Source: Peptococcaceae bacterium BRH_c8a
GTDB lineage: Bacteria; Bacillota; Desulfotomaculia; Desulfotomaculales; Desulfallaceae
NCBI GenBank assembly: GCA_000961575.1
Contig: LADP01000031.1
Coordinates: 114,016-178,015 of the forward strand
Length of the DNA: 64,000 nucleotides
Direction of reading: 5' to 3'
Shown here piece after piece: positions 1 to 7,924 of this stretch. Position 1 is the stretch's first letter, and the number at the start of each line of letters is the position of its first letter. The notes below the pieces were generated by a model. The model saw only the letters and a list, made by a program, of their open reading frames with translations. It was not told the origin of the DNA and did not search any database. A program made the translations under genes and the position numbers.

Positions 1-27
1 TGCGGCAGTTGCGGTCACTGACAAATT

Positions 28-82
28 GGGGTCAGGCCCTGCATAACTGCATAACCTATGCAGTTATGCAGGGCCTGACCCC
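28..82. repeat. REP-like palindrome (26-bp perfect inverted repeat)
   Basis: Positions 28-53 and 57-82 are perfect reverse complements with a 3-nt loop. The arms begin GGGGTCAGGCCCTGCA. The architecture (GG..CAGG..TGCA arms, tiny loop) resembles the palindromes at 12194-12258 and 16035-16092 in this window. It could be a REP or minimal non-autonomous element moved by a REP-associated tyrosine transposase elsewhere in the genome; that origin is inference. Confidence 0.75.
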
Positions 83-92
83 CAAAAAGTTT

Positions 93-126
93 GAAAAAAG
101 GCAGCCTAAGCGGGCTGCCTTTTTTT
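93..126. terminator. Bidirectional intrinsic terminator
   Basis: Stem GGCAGCC/GGCTGCC (about 100-106 with 113-119) has an A-run on the left and a T-run on the right, so it can end transcription in both directions. On the minus strand it lies immediately after the stop codon of the LysM gene. Confidence 0.8.
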
Positions 127-1218
127 CTACCGGCTGACGCAGACCATGTCCACATCATCGATGATTACACTGTTGGTATTTCTTGTGAGCGGGCGGAATA
201 TGAAACGCAACTCGGCCCGGTCGGCACCTGCCGGCAGCACTCCGGTTGTAAACCGAAACTGCTGGTAAGTCCGGTCTGGTATGGCGTTAGCAGTGAATGA
301 AGGATCCACCCGGCCAATGAAGCGCCCCGACCGGTCGTAAACATAAATCGCTGCTTCCAAAGTGTACCTGCCTAAAGCTGCATCCCTGATTCTTTCCCGG
401 GCCCAGAAGGTAATTTGGTAATTTAGCCTGGGGCCTGCCGGGACTGACTGGCGCAAGATCGATTGTCTACTGACGTCCCGGCCCATTTCCGCGGCAAACT
501 GGCCGGAGTGAACCAGCCCGGAACGACGCACGTTGGTGCCGACCCATTGCCTTGGGGTAGTGGGGTTAACCCATTCTTCAAATCCCGGGTTGGCCAGCAT
601 GTTGGTTCTGGGACAGCGACCGGGTGCGGGCTGTGGGGGGCTCGGACGGGATACGACTTCTATCCGGGTTTGCACGAACCGGTTGCGCAGTTGCACAGCT
701 ACATTTTCGGCTCGAATAGTAAACGTATCCAGGGCTACGAAGTTTCCTTGCCTGTTGCGCAGATCCCAGGTAGCCGTGTAGGTGCGACACTGGCCAGGTT
801 GCAGCCTTTCGGTACCGGCAGCCTGGGTAAAGAACTGGTCATCTGACCAACGCCAGACTTCCCTGCCGTCACGTAATGCTGCTATATCAAAGCGCTGGCC
901 GGTATTGTAGTTTAACCGGATGGTGCTTCGTGACACGTTACACTTGACAAAAGTGATTTGCACCTGTTCACCGCGCTGGTACTGCCTGCGGTCGGTGGTC
1001 AAGGTATAACGCAGACCGCCAACAGTGGTAGTGGCAAAAGTACCTCCGGCGGGCTGCTGGGGTGTACCCGTGCCGGTGGGAACCAGCAATTGCTGTCCTA
1101 CTCTGATGCTGCCCGGGTTTACAATGTTGTTCAGACGGATCAATTCTTGCACCGTAGTGCCGAACCGTCGAGCTATTGCAAACAGGGTATCCCCAAAACT
1201 AACCGTATATGTTTCCAT
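127..1218 (-). CDS. LysM domain protein with BsuPI-like domain
   Basis: 363 aa, in three parts. Residues 1-47 form a LysM peptidoglycan-binding repeat starting [20 protein letters not shown] and ending in GQQLLVP. Residues about 65-190 resemble the BsuPI/intracellular proteinase inhibitor beta-fold, with VQITFV, a long strand-rich stretch and AATWDLR-like TATWDLR. Residues about 205-363 start [11 protein letters not shown], a pattern typical of carbohydrate-binding-like jelly-roll modules. There is no signal peptide: LysM starts at residue 1, as in spore coat/cortex LysM proteins such as SafA. This suggests assembly from the mother-cell cytosol, which is an inference. The ATG is preceded by GGAGGGAG. 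The gene stands alone and ends in a terminator. Confidence 0.75.
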   Translation of the reverse strand: METYTVSFGDTLFAIARRFGTTVQELIRLNNIVNPGSIRVGQQLLVPTGTGTPQQPAGGTFATTTVGGLRYTLTTDRRQYQRGEQVQITFVKCNVSRSTIRLNYNTGQRFDIAALRDGREVWRWSDDQFFTQAAGTERLQPGQCRTYTATWDLRNRQGNFVALDTFTIRAENVAVQLRNRFVQTRIEVVSRPSPPQPAPGRCPRTNMLANPGFEEWVNPTTPRQWVGTNVRRSGLVHSGQFAAEMGRDVSRQSILRQSVPAGPRLNYQITFWARERIRDAALGRYTLEAAIYVYDRSGRFIGRVDPSFTANAIPDRTYQQFRFTTGVLPAGADRAELRFIFRPLTRNTNSVIIDDVDMVCVSR

Positions 1219-1284
1219 TAACTCTCCCTCCTTCCGGCAATAAGACTCTATACCAGACTATGTAACGGAGGGGAAAAAGGTGTT

Positions 1285-2613
1285 TTAGACCTCCCGGTAA
1301 ACCACATGTTCAAGAGCCAGCACCGCCAGTACGCCCAACACGAAACCGTTGCCCAGCACAGGACGCAGAGCGGCGGGGAAAGTGCTTACCACCTGGGCCG
1401 GTAAAAAGGATACGATAATGCCCAGCATCAGCGGCAGGCCAATAATTAGGCCATCCTCCAGCTTAAACCCGCCCGGCCCGTTATAAGCAACCATCATCCC
1501 TGCGGCCACTTGGGAGCACAACACATAAAGGAGCACCGTCCCGATTACGGGCTGGGGTATAAGACCAAAAAAATTGATCACCGGCGGCAGCAGTGCAATA
1601 GCCACTAATCCCGCGGCAGCGGGCAGCAGGGTAAACCTGGATGCGCAACCGGTGGTGGCAATAATCCCGGGACTGAGGGAGTAATTAACCGGACCGATAA
1701 CCCCAAGAAGACCGGACAGGACATTGCTCAGGCCGGTTAGAGAAATGCCCCGGGTAATGCGACCGGATACATCATCTGGCTTGATCAGCTCATTAACTGA
1801 TTGAATCGAGCCCAGATCGTTAATTGAAAGGGCCAGAAAACAGACTAAAAACGAAAACAACAGGCCGGGCTCTAAACTAAAATTGAGATTTAAATCCGTT
1901 AAGAATGAAATTGCTACTGTGCCAGTGCCCCAGTCCGTCATAAGCTGGCTGGGGAACAATAGTAAATAAGTGCAGCTTCCGGCAATAACAGCCCAGATAA
2001 TCAACGAAGATTTCCAGACCCCGGTCAGCAACCTGCCGGCGGTCAGCATGAGAAAAACAAACCCCAGGGCAAAACCAAGATTCGCCAGGGGAGCAACCGG
2101 TGACGAAGAGGGCATGATTAGTCCGGTGATAGTAGGCGCCATGGTGAAGGCTATTAACAGCAGGATCACCGCCACCACCCGGGAAGTAAAAAACCTGGTC
2201 AGGTAACTAAAAAGCCCGCTAATGCTCAAGATAAACAGAATTACCCCTCCGGTTAGGATTGACGTGTACACTGCCGCTAAATTGCTGCTTCCGGCAGCTA
2301 CCACGCCCACCAGCAGCACCGTGGCAGGTCCGGTGATCAGGGGCAGGCGATGTCCCCACAGTAACTGAACGAACAACGCCACTCCAGATATAAAGAATAA
2401 TTTCTGCAAGTAAACAACCTGGCCCAAGGGGTCGTTAAAGTGAAACCCGGCCACCACATTACCCACAATAATAATTGTAGGAACAGCAATGGCCAGCCAC
2501 TGCAGCCCGAATAGCATTAGTTCCCTGGCCGGCGGAACATCGTCCAGGCCATATTTCAACACTAGTTTGCTCAACAAATAACCCTCTTTCAACGCGCTTA
2601 TTTCGGTAGGCAC
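1285..2613 (-). CDS. NCS2-family nucleobase (xanthine/uracil) permease
   Basis: 442 aa, hydrophobic, with about 12-14 predicted membrane segments. Features of the nucleobase-ascorbate transporter (NCS2) family are visible: an N-terminal LQW-containing first helix, GPATVLLVG in the middle third, and LSINDLGSIQSVNEL followed by GVIGPVNYSLSPGIIATTG, equivalent to the family's substrate-binding and signature helices. Such proteins import xanthine, uric acid or uracil with protons. Substrate cannot be fixed from sequence. No purine riboswitch was found upstream on the minus strand. The PucR-type regulator 5 kb away belongs to a family often linked to purine catabolism, but there is no direct tie here. 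Confidence 0.85.
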   Translation of the reverse strand: MPTEISALKEGYLLSKLVLKYGLDDVPPARELMLFGLQWLAIAVPTIIIVGNVVAGFHFNDPLGQVVYLQKLFFISGVALFVQLLWGHRLPLITGPATVLLVGVVAAGSSNLAAVYTSILTGGVILFILSISGLFSYLTRFFTSRVVAVILLLIAFTMAPTITGLIMPSSSPVAPLANLGFALGFVFLMLTAGRLLTGVWKSSLIIWAVIAGSCTYLLLFPSQLMTDWGTGTVAISFLTDLNLNFSLEPGLLFSFLVCFLALSINDLGSIQSVNELIKPDDVSGRITRGISLTGLSNVLSGLLGVIGPVNYSLSPGIIATTGCASRFTLLPAAAGLVAIALLPPVINFFGLIPQPVIGTVLLYVLCSQVAAGMMVAYNGPGGFKLEDGLIIGLPLMLGIIVSFLPAQVVSTFPAALRPVLGNGFVLGVLAVLALEHVVYREV

Positions 2614-2786
2614 AAATCAATTATCACATAACAAGTTAATACTGCCACCTGGTAGATGTCAATAGGGCGAGGGGACGGAATGATTTAATGAACTTTTAAT
2701 AAAATAGTAATTGATAAGTAATTATTAGCAGTTAAGATGTAAACAATAAAAACAAAATAAACTAAAAAACATAGGAGTTGAATGTA

Positions 2787-2939
2787 ATGGATAAGTATGT
2801 TTGCATAATCTGTGGTTATGTTTACGATCCCGCCGAGGGAGCAGATGATATTCCGCCGGGAACCTCCTTTGAGCAATTGCCGGCTGAATGGGTATGCCCG
2901 GTGTGCGGTGCTGGTAAAGATCAGTTTGAAAAAGAGTAA
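2787..2939 (+). CDS. Rubredoxin
   Basis: 50 aa, a complete small rubredoxin. The iron site is made by two CxxC-type knuckles, CIICG (residues 6-10) and CPVCG (37-41), with the family's YVYDPAEG and WVCPVCG context. RBS AGGAG lies 10 nt upstream of the ATG. It is a one-electron carrier. It is followed 18 bp later by a rubrerythrin-like protein that lacks its own rubredoxin domain, so the two probably work together in reductive removal of peroxide or oxygen. The 170-bp spacer to the divergent permease gene must hold its promoter; no convincing PerR box was recognised. Confidence 0.95.
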   Translation: MDKYVCIICGYVYDPAEGADDIPPGTSFEQLPAEWVCPVCGAGKDQFEKE

Positions 2940-2957
2940 ACCGGGAGGGGAATAAGG

Positions 2958-3446
2958 ATGGCTTGGAGTATTACTAAATTTAACGGAGAAGAAATTATCG
3001 GGCTGGCTGTGGAAATAGAGAAGCAAGGTCAAAAATTTTATGAAATTGCCGCTGCCCAGGTTGAGGACGCCGAGGTTAAAAAAATATTTGAATTACTGGT
3101 TGGTGAAGAAAAACAACATATTGCCGATTTTGAAAGTCTGGGCGCACAATTACCCAGTGACTTCGTACCCAACGAGAGCTATGTGGGTGAATACGGTGAT
3201 TATATAAAAGCGTTGATTGATAACCATGTGTTTAACCACAACAATATTGAAAAATTCATCCCCAATATCAGCGTGGCCAGGGAGGCACTGGCAGTGGCAT
3301 TCAGGTTTGAAAAGGACTCTATTCTAATTTTCCAGGAGCTGTACAAAGTGGTTGACGACGCAGGCAAAGAAGTGCTGGGCAAGTTAATTGAACAGGAAAA
3401 ACAGCATATTAAAAAACTTGCTACCGATATTGTTCCTTATAACTAA
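2958..3446 (+). CDS. Rubrerythrin-like ferritin-family diiron protein
   Basis: 162 aa, four-helix ferritin-like fold. Two carboxylate/histidine half-sites are visible: an early EIEKQGQKFYE helix with an EEKQHIADFE motif near residue 50, and a later RFEKDSILIFQEL helix with EQEKQHIKKL near the C-terminus. Classical rubrerythrins add a C-terminal rubredoxin domain. It is absent here and supplied by the separate gene just upstream, so this is probably an oxidative-stress peroxidase unit in an anaerobe. RBS GGGAGGGG precedes the ATG. A 14-bp perfect palindrome terminator follows. Confidence 0.85.
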   Translation: MAWSITKFNGEEIIGLAVEIEKQGQKFYEIAAAQVEDAEVKKIFELLVGEEKQHIADFESLGAQLPSDFVPNESYVGEYGDYIKALIDNHVFNHNNIEKFIPNISVAREALAVAFRFEKDSILIFQELYKVVDDAGKEVLGKLIEQEKQHIKKLATDIVPYN

Positions 3447-3476
3447 TTCCCACTGTAAAACTAATGCTCAAACCCC

Positions 3477-3510
3477 AAACGGAGCCCTTATAAGGGCTCC
3501 GTTTGTTTTA
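3477..3510. terminator. Bidirectional intrinsic terminator
   Basis: Positions 3477-3490 and 3491-3504 are perfect reverse complements (AACGGAGCCC core), followed by GTTTTA and preceded by an A-rich run. It separates the convergent rubrerythrin-like gene and the M20 deacylase gene. Confidence 0.8.
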
Positions 3511-3512
3511 CG

Positions 3513-4784
3513 CTATTCCACACCGCACCATTCCATGATGGCCAGGGCGAATATTTCAGCGGCGTCCAGCACGTTTTTCATCTCAATGTACTCGTTAGGA
3601 TAATGGGCCGCAGCGGTTACCCCGGGCCCAAACACAACCGTGGGCACTCCCCCCACTTGGGTTAAAAGCCCCCCGTCGGTACCCCAGGGAGAAGCTTTAA
3701 TTTCGGGCTTAGCATTTTTAACCAGGCGGTACGCGTCGGTCAGGGCATTCATTAGGGGATGATCAAGCCCGATACCGCCGGGCAGCCACCGGGCACCGAA
3801 CCACTCGAGCTGAACCGGATGCTCCCTAAACCATTCATCTTTTGCCCCAAGTAAAGACATACTTTGTTCTAATTCTCTACGTGCGTCGGCCATGTTTTCG
3901 CCCGGGGCCACCCCCATGCGTCCCTCCAGGGTAACCAAATCCGGAACTGATGAAGGCCAACTACCCCCGGCAATTTTGCCAATGTTAATGGGTACGGGAA
4001 TGGGTACACCGTGGTACAAAGGCTCGTCAGCCAGCCGGGCGTTTCTTTCTTGTTCCAATTCACGCACTTGATTGATTACCAAAATAGCATTTTCTATGGC
4101 ACTAACACCAAGGTACCGGGTACCGCCGTGGGCAACCCGTCCTTTTACGGCCATTCTAAACCACATGGAACCCTGCTGCTGTGGGTAAATAACCATCTCC
4201 GAAGGTTCGGGAATAAATGCCCCGTCGGCCTTGTAACCACGTAATATGCTAGCTAGGGTTCCGGAACCGCCGCTTTCTTCTTCCACCACACTGGCTAGAA
4301 TTATATCCCCTTTTAGTTTCACTCCCAGGGAGTGCAATGCTTCCACAGCCAGCAGCGCGGAAAGAGTGCCCCCTTTCATGTCGGTTGCTCCACGCCCGTA
4401 AACCCGGCCATCTCCCACATAACCCGACCAGGGGGAACGCTCCCAGGCGGCATCCTCACCGGGCGGTACCACATCAATATGGCCGTTAATAATTAGCGAG
4501 CGCCCCCCGCCGGTGCCCTGTAATGTCCCCACCACGTTGGGGCTGTCTATAAAATCGGTGCGGGGAGAGCAAAAATGTGGGTGGTTGAACAGATCATCTC
4601 CGCCCTGTACCCAGGTATCCACAGCCATACCAAGGTGGCGAAACTTTTCTGCCATTAGTTCTTGGGCTTCTTTCTCCCGTCCCGCGGTGCTGGCAGCCTT
4701 GATTAACCGGGACAAAAAACCGGCTGCCTCATCGGCGTGTTCTGCCAGCCATTGTTTTAATACTTTTCTCTCCGGTTTAACCAC
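3513..4784 (-). CDS. yodQ: M20-family deacylase (YodQ-like)
   Basis: 423 aa, M20 metallopeptidase/deacylase of the ArgE/DapE type. Metal-ligand motifs are in order: NGHIDVVPPGE (His, Asp) near residue 100, GRGATDMKGG near 132, the catalytic VEEESGGSGT near 168, and late EPSEMVI and GPGVTAAAHYPNEY histidine regions. The family hydrolyses amide bonds of N-acylated amino acids. It is the last gene of a four-gene set with the same order as B. subtilis yodT-yodS-yodR-yodQ, where neighbours make and acetylate beta-lysine, so deacylation of an acylated amino acid or beta-amino acid is plausible (inference). The gap to the CoA-transferase B subunit is 18 bp. Alternative: a general acetylornithine-deacetylase paralogue. 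Confidence 0.8.
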   Translation of the reverse strand: MVKPERKVLKQWLAEHADEAAGFLSRLIKAASTAGREKEAQELMAEKFRHLGMAVDTWVQGGDDLFNHPHFCSPRTDFIDSPNVVGTLQGTGGGRSLIINGHIDVVPPGEDAAWERSPWSGYVGDGRVYGRGATDMKGGTLSALLAVEALHSLGVKLKGDIILASVVEEESGGSGTLASILRGYKADGAFIPEPSEMVIYPQQQGSMWFRMAVKGRVAHGGTRYLGVSAIENAILVINQVRELEQERNARLADEPLYHGVPIPVPINIGKIAGGSWPSSVPDLVTLEGRMGVAPGENMADARRELEQSMSLLGAKDEWFREHPVQLEWFGARWLPGGIGLDHPLMNALTDAYRLVKNAKPEIKASPWGTDGGLLTQVGGVPTVVFGPGVTAAAHYPNEYIEMKNVLDAAEIFALAIMEWCGVE

Positions 4785-4802
4785 CTTTTATCACACCCCT
4801 CT

Positions 4803-5468
4803 TCAAAACCTCTCCACATGCGGCGGAATAATCAGGCGTGCCTCGGTAGCCTGCACCACATCACCGGGTTCGTACTCTTTGGCCACTTCCTGCAGCACCA
4901 GGCCCTGTTCGGTAACCTGAATAACCGCCATATCAGTGATAATAAGTTGTACAGATTTCCGGGTCGTTAGGGGAAAGGTGCAGGCCCGCAAAATTTTGGG
5001 CCGCCCATCTCTGGCCAAATGCTCGGTAGCCACAATTACCCGCCTTGCTTTCTGGGCTAATTCAATTGCGCCGCCCATGCCGGGCACCCGCTTACCGGGC
5101 ACTATCCAATTGGCCAGGTCACCCTCCTCACTTACCTGCAGTGCTCCCAGGATAGTCAAGTCTAAAAGGCCCCGGCGGATCATACCAAAAGCCACGGTGC
5201 TGTCAAAATAAGAGGCTTCCTTCGATAAAGTAACCGGGAGCCCGCCGGCGTTGCATAAAAAGGGGTCTTCCTCTCCCTCCCGGGGGGTTGGACCATAACC
5301 AAGGATCCCGTTTTCCGCCTGAAACACCACATGGATATCCGGTGGCACGTAATCTGCCACCAAGGTGGGTATGCCAATGCCCAAATTGACTATCATGCCG
5401 GTTTTCAGTTCCCTAGCCGCCCGACTGGCAACTAGGTGCCTTTTTTCTCTTCCCAAGCCCATTTCCAA
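4803..5468 (-). CDS. yodR: CoA-transferase subunit B (YodR-like)
   Basis: 221 aa, beta subunit of a family I 3-oxoacid CoA-transferase. GIGIPTLVADY binds CoA. QAENGILGYG carries the catalytic glutamate at about residue 52, which forms the gamma-glutamyl-CoA thioester. Late GGGAIEL-like MGGAIELAQKARRVIV is typical. The start ATG overlaps the 3' end of the subunit A gene by 37 bp, so the pair is translationally coupled. A second Met two codons in is possible. Acyl substrate is unknown. Context with a transaminase and a deacylase suggests activation of a keto acid derived from an amino acid. Confidence 0.85.
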   Translation of the reverse strand: MEMGLGREKRHLVASRAARELKTGMIVNLGIGIPTLVADYVPPDIHVVFQAENGILGYGPTPREGEEDPFLCNAGGLPVTLSKEASYFDSTVAFGMIRRGLLDLTILGALQVSEEGDLANWIVPGKRVPGMGGAIELAQKARRVIVATEHLARDGRPKILRACTFPLTTRKSVQLIITDMAVIQVTEQGLVLQEVAKEYEPGDVVQATEARLIIPPHVERF

Positions 5469-6145
5469 TTCACCCCCCCGCTGGGGATTACCAGATCCAC
5501 ATAAACCCCGGGCGTCACGATAACTTCGGGATCTAGCGTCCCCAGGGGCACAATTTCGTCGGCTTCGACAATGGTGATGTCGGCAGCCATGGCCACCAGA
5601 GGGTTGAAGTTTCTGGCACTGCGAATGTAAGTAAGGTTGCCGAAGGTATCTGCCCTGTCGGCGTGAATGATGGCCACCTCGGCGGTCAATGCTGTTTCCA
5701 GCAGGTACTCCTTGCCAAGGGAGACAATTTTTTGTTTACCCTCTTCCACCATGGTGCCAATTCCTACATCGGTAAGAAAACCACCCAGACCCATACCTCC
5801 GGCTCTGATACGCTCGGCCAGGGTGCCCTGGGGACTAAATTCAACATCCAGCTCCCCGCGGTGCATTTGTTCACCTGCCACCGGGTTGGAGCCGATATGC
5901 GAAGTGATAATTTTCTTAACCCGCCCGGCAGTAACCAGACGTCCAATACCTACCCGGGGAAAACCGGTATCGTTGCCGATTAAAAACAGATTCTTGACTC
6001 CTTTTTGCAGTATCCCTTCCACCAGGGTGGGCGGATTGCCAATGCCACCAAAACCGCCAAACATCAGCACCGTCCCGTCGTTAATATATTTGAGCGCTTC
6101 CTCCAGGGTGGAAACCTTTGAGAGGGCCTTTTCCCTTTCGTTCAC
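5432..6145 (-). CDS. yodS: CoA-transferase subunit A (YodS-like)
   Basis: 237 aa, alpha subunit of a family I CoA-transferase, with the glycine-rich GGFGGIGNPPTLVEGI near the N-terminus. The family pattern GNDTGFPRVGIGRL follows, then SPQGTLAERIRAGGMGLGGF, which shapes the acyl-CoA cavity. It forms a heteromer with the overlapping B subunit. It follows the aminotransferase gene by 19 bp, consistent with one transcript from the 7.5 kb promoter region. Confidence 0.85.
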   Translation of the reverse strand: MNEREKALSKVSTLEEALKYINDGTVLMFGGFGGIGNPPTLVEGILQKGVKNLFLIGNDTGFPRVGIGRLVTAGRVKKIITSHIGSNPVAGEQMHRGELDVEFSPQGTLAERIRAGGMGLGGFLTDVGIGTMVEEGKQKIVSLGKEYLLETALTAEVAIIHADRADTFGNLTYIRSARNFNPLVAMAADITIVEADEIVPLGTLDPEVIVTPGVYVDLVIPSGGVNWKWAWEEKKGT

Positions 6146-6164
6146 CCGGTGCCGTCACCTACCT

Positions 6165-7538
6165 TTATACAGACTGTAATCGCTGCTGATATGAAATATG
6201 TTCCCCCAGCTGGTTTTCCACCTGGCCAAGGGTTAAATCAAGCAGGTCGATTACCGATTGAATCTCCCGTCTGGAAATAGTCAGCGGTGGGCCCAGCATG
6301 AATGAGGCACCGGCGGGGCCCACAAAACCGCCGCTGGCGTTATATATAATCAACCCATTTTCCATGGCCTGTTTGATTAACATATTAGGCACGTTCAGCC
6401 CGGCATCAAAGGGTTCACCGGTGGAATAATTCTTAACCAGTTCTACACCCCACATCATGCCCAAACCCCGAATGTTGCCTATGGACGGGTGTTTGCTTGC
6501 CAATCGGTAGAGCTTCTTCTCCAAAAAAGCGCCGTTTTTGGCGGCCTTTTCCACCAGGTGATGGTTTTGTATATATTTAACCACCGACAGAGCTACCGCC
6601 GCTGACAGCGGGTTGGCGCTATATGTGTGCCCGCTCATAATTGAGCCCGAGCCGCTGCGGATGGTGCGGATAATCTCATTGCTGACCATAGTGGCCGCAA
6701 TTGGTGTATAGCCGCCGCTCAGCCCTTTACCCACGGCCATAATGTCAGGCTGAAGGCCCCAGTGCTCCACGGCAAACATTTTACCAGTCCGGCCAAAGCC
6801 GGTCATCACCTCGTCAGCGATAAGCAAAACGTCGTACTTACGGCATATTTGCGCAATTAAATCATAGTATCCGTCCGGGGGAACCAGCGCGCCTCCGGAT
6901 GCCCCAATGACCGGTTCAAAAATGAATGCCGCTATGTTTTCCGGGCCCAGAAGTTGAATGGTATTTTCCAGGCTGGCGGCACATAGCAGTTTACAACCGG
7001 GGTACCTCAATTCCATCGGGCAGCGGTAACAGTAAGGCGGCTGCAGGGCCGGGTAATCATGCAGCAAGGTTGCAAAGGGCTTTCTTCTGGCCCGGTGGCC
7101 GGACATGGACAGGGCGCCCATGGTAATCCCGTGATAGCTCATCCAACGGGAAATAATCCGGTTTTTATTCTGGTAGCCCCGTTCCTGCCAGTATTGAATG
7201 GCCACTTTCATGGCGGTTTCCGTGGCCTCGGAGCCGCTGCTAACAAAAAACACCCAATTCAAATCACCGGGTGCAAGATTGGCCATAAGTGCGCCCAATT
7301 CTTCGGCAGGTTGACTGGTAAACTGAGACCGATACGTGAATGCCACGCGCGAGGCTTGGCTTCGCAAGACTTTGGCTATGTTGACATTACCGTGCCCGAT
7401 GTTAGCCACCATGGCTCCGGAACATCCGTCCAGGTATCGGTTACCCTCGATATCGTACAGATATATGCCTTTGCCGTGGGAAACAGTTGGATAATCCTTG
7501 AACAGGTCTGGTTTAATAACGTTTGACATGCCACGCAT
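6165..7538 (-). CDS. yodT: Class III PLP aminotransferase (YodT-like)
   Basis: 457 aa, fold-type I omega-aminotransferase. SSGSEATETAMK binds the PLP phosphate, LLIADEVMTGFGRTG carries the Asp to the pyridine nitrogen, and AVGKGLSGGYTPI carries the PLP lysine at about residue 271. A cysteine cluster PYCYRCPMELRYPGCKLLC at about 168-186 could bind a metal or be structural; its role is unknown. This is the first gene of the yodTSRQ-like set. RBS GGGGTGAGG precedes the ATG. In B. subtilis these genes accompany yodP and kamA (lysine 2,3-aminomutase) in a sporulation operon; neither partner is in this window. Substrate is therefore open: beta-lysine, another beta-amino acid or an omega-amino acid. 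Confidence 0.85.
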   Translation of the reverse strand: MRGMSNVIKPDLFKDYPTVSHGKGIYLYDIEGNRYLDGCSGAMVANIGHGNVNIAKVLRSQASRVAFTYRSQFTSQPAEELGALMANLAPGDLNWVFFVSSGSEATETAMKVAIQYWQERGYQNKNRIISRWMSYHGITMGALSMSGHRARRKPFATLLHDYPALQPPYCYRCPMELRYPGCKLLCAASLENTIQLLGPENIAAFIFEPVIGASGGALVPPDGYYDLIAQICRKYDVLLIADEVMTGFGRTGKMFAVEHWGLQPDIMAVGKGLSGGYTPIAATMVSNEIIRTIRSGSGSIMSGHTYSANPLSAAVALSVVKYIQNHHLVEKAAKNGAFLEKKLYRLASKHPSIGNIRGLGMMWGVELVKNYSTGEPFDAGLNVPNMLIKQAMENGLIIYNASGGFVGPAGASFMLGPPLTISRREIQSVIDLLDLTLGQVENQLGEHISYQQRLQSV

Positions 7539-7646
7539 ATGGCCTCACCCCACCCTAAAATATATAAGTGTTATTACCACAACTATATGAGACCGGATGC
7601 CATTTTTCCATTCGCCAAAGGAACCTATCTTTAAGCTTGATTTTTG

Positions 7647-7657
7647 TACATTTTGTA
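7647..7657. promoter_or_regulatory. Candidate operator TACAAARTGTA upstream of yodT-like gene
   Basis: Minus-strand TACAAAATGTA is an inverted TACA-N3-TGTA motif centred about 114 bp upstream of the aminotransferase start. The same motif (TACAAAGTGTA) recurs at 9693-9703, about 114 bp upstream of the ABC transporter gene. Shared spacing suggests a common regulator, most likely the PucR-type protein encoded between them. The site also lies in the divergent spacer before that regulator. Function is inferred from recurrence only. Confidence 0.4.
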
Positions 7658-7810
7658 TAAATAACTAGTAATACCGGGGAAATGCGTCCTCTAACAGCCA
7701 AATAACCTTCGCAATTAAAGTGCGGCAATATTTAATTACCTAAAGGATCCGGTCTTAAAACAGCGAAAAACATAATTACAGCTTTAATATGGGTTAAAAT
7801 GACCACATCA

Positions 7811-7864
7811 TGTCATTCTGCACGAAGTGCAGAATCTAGATCCTTGCTAACGCTTAGGATGACA
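7811..7864. repeat. Dispersed palindromic repeat family A, copy 1
   Basis: Imperfect palindrome of the form TGTCATTCTGCACGAAGTGC ... GCTTAGGATGACA. Arms match those of copies at 12306, 24053, 31369 and 37030, with a half copy at 19471. The tail TTTAAGTTATTTTCAGGATAG (7866-7885) is also shared with copies at 12306 and 24053, so the mobile unit is probably longer than the hairpin. Confidence 0.8.
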
Positions 7865-7924
7865 GATTTAAGTTATTTTCAGGATAGCTAACTAGCATAT
7901 CCTGCATCAACCGGGGGTGACATA

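Larger units (their letters stand above)
7539..7924. other. Divergent intergenic region (386 bp)
   Basis: No coding region was seen. It must contain promoters for the yodT-like gene (minus) and the PucR-type gene (plus). It holds the TACAAARTGTA motif at 7647 and one copy of the dispersed repeat A at 7811-7864. No clear sigma-A box pair was recognised. Confidence 0.6.

Noticed and set aside
2685..3032. 115-aa minus-strand open frame opposite rubredoxin
   Set aside because: Antisense to two well-supported genes and without an RBS.
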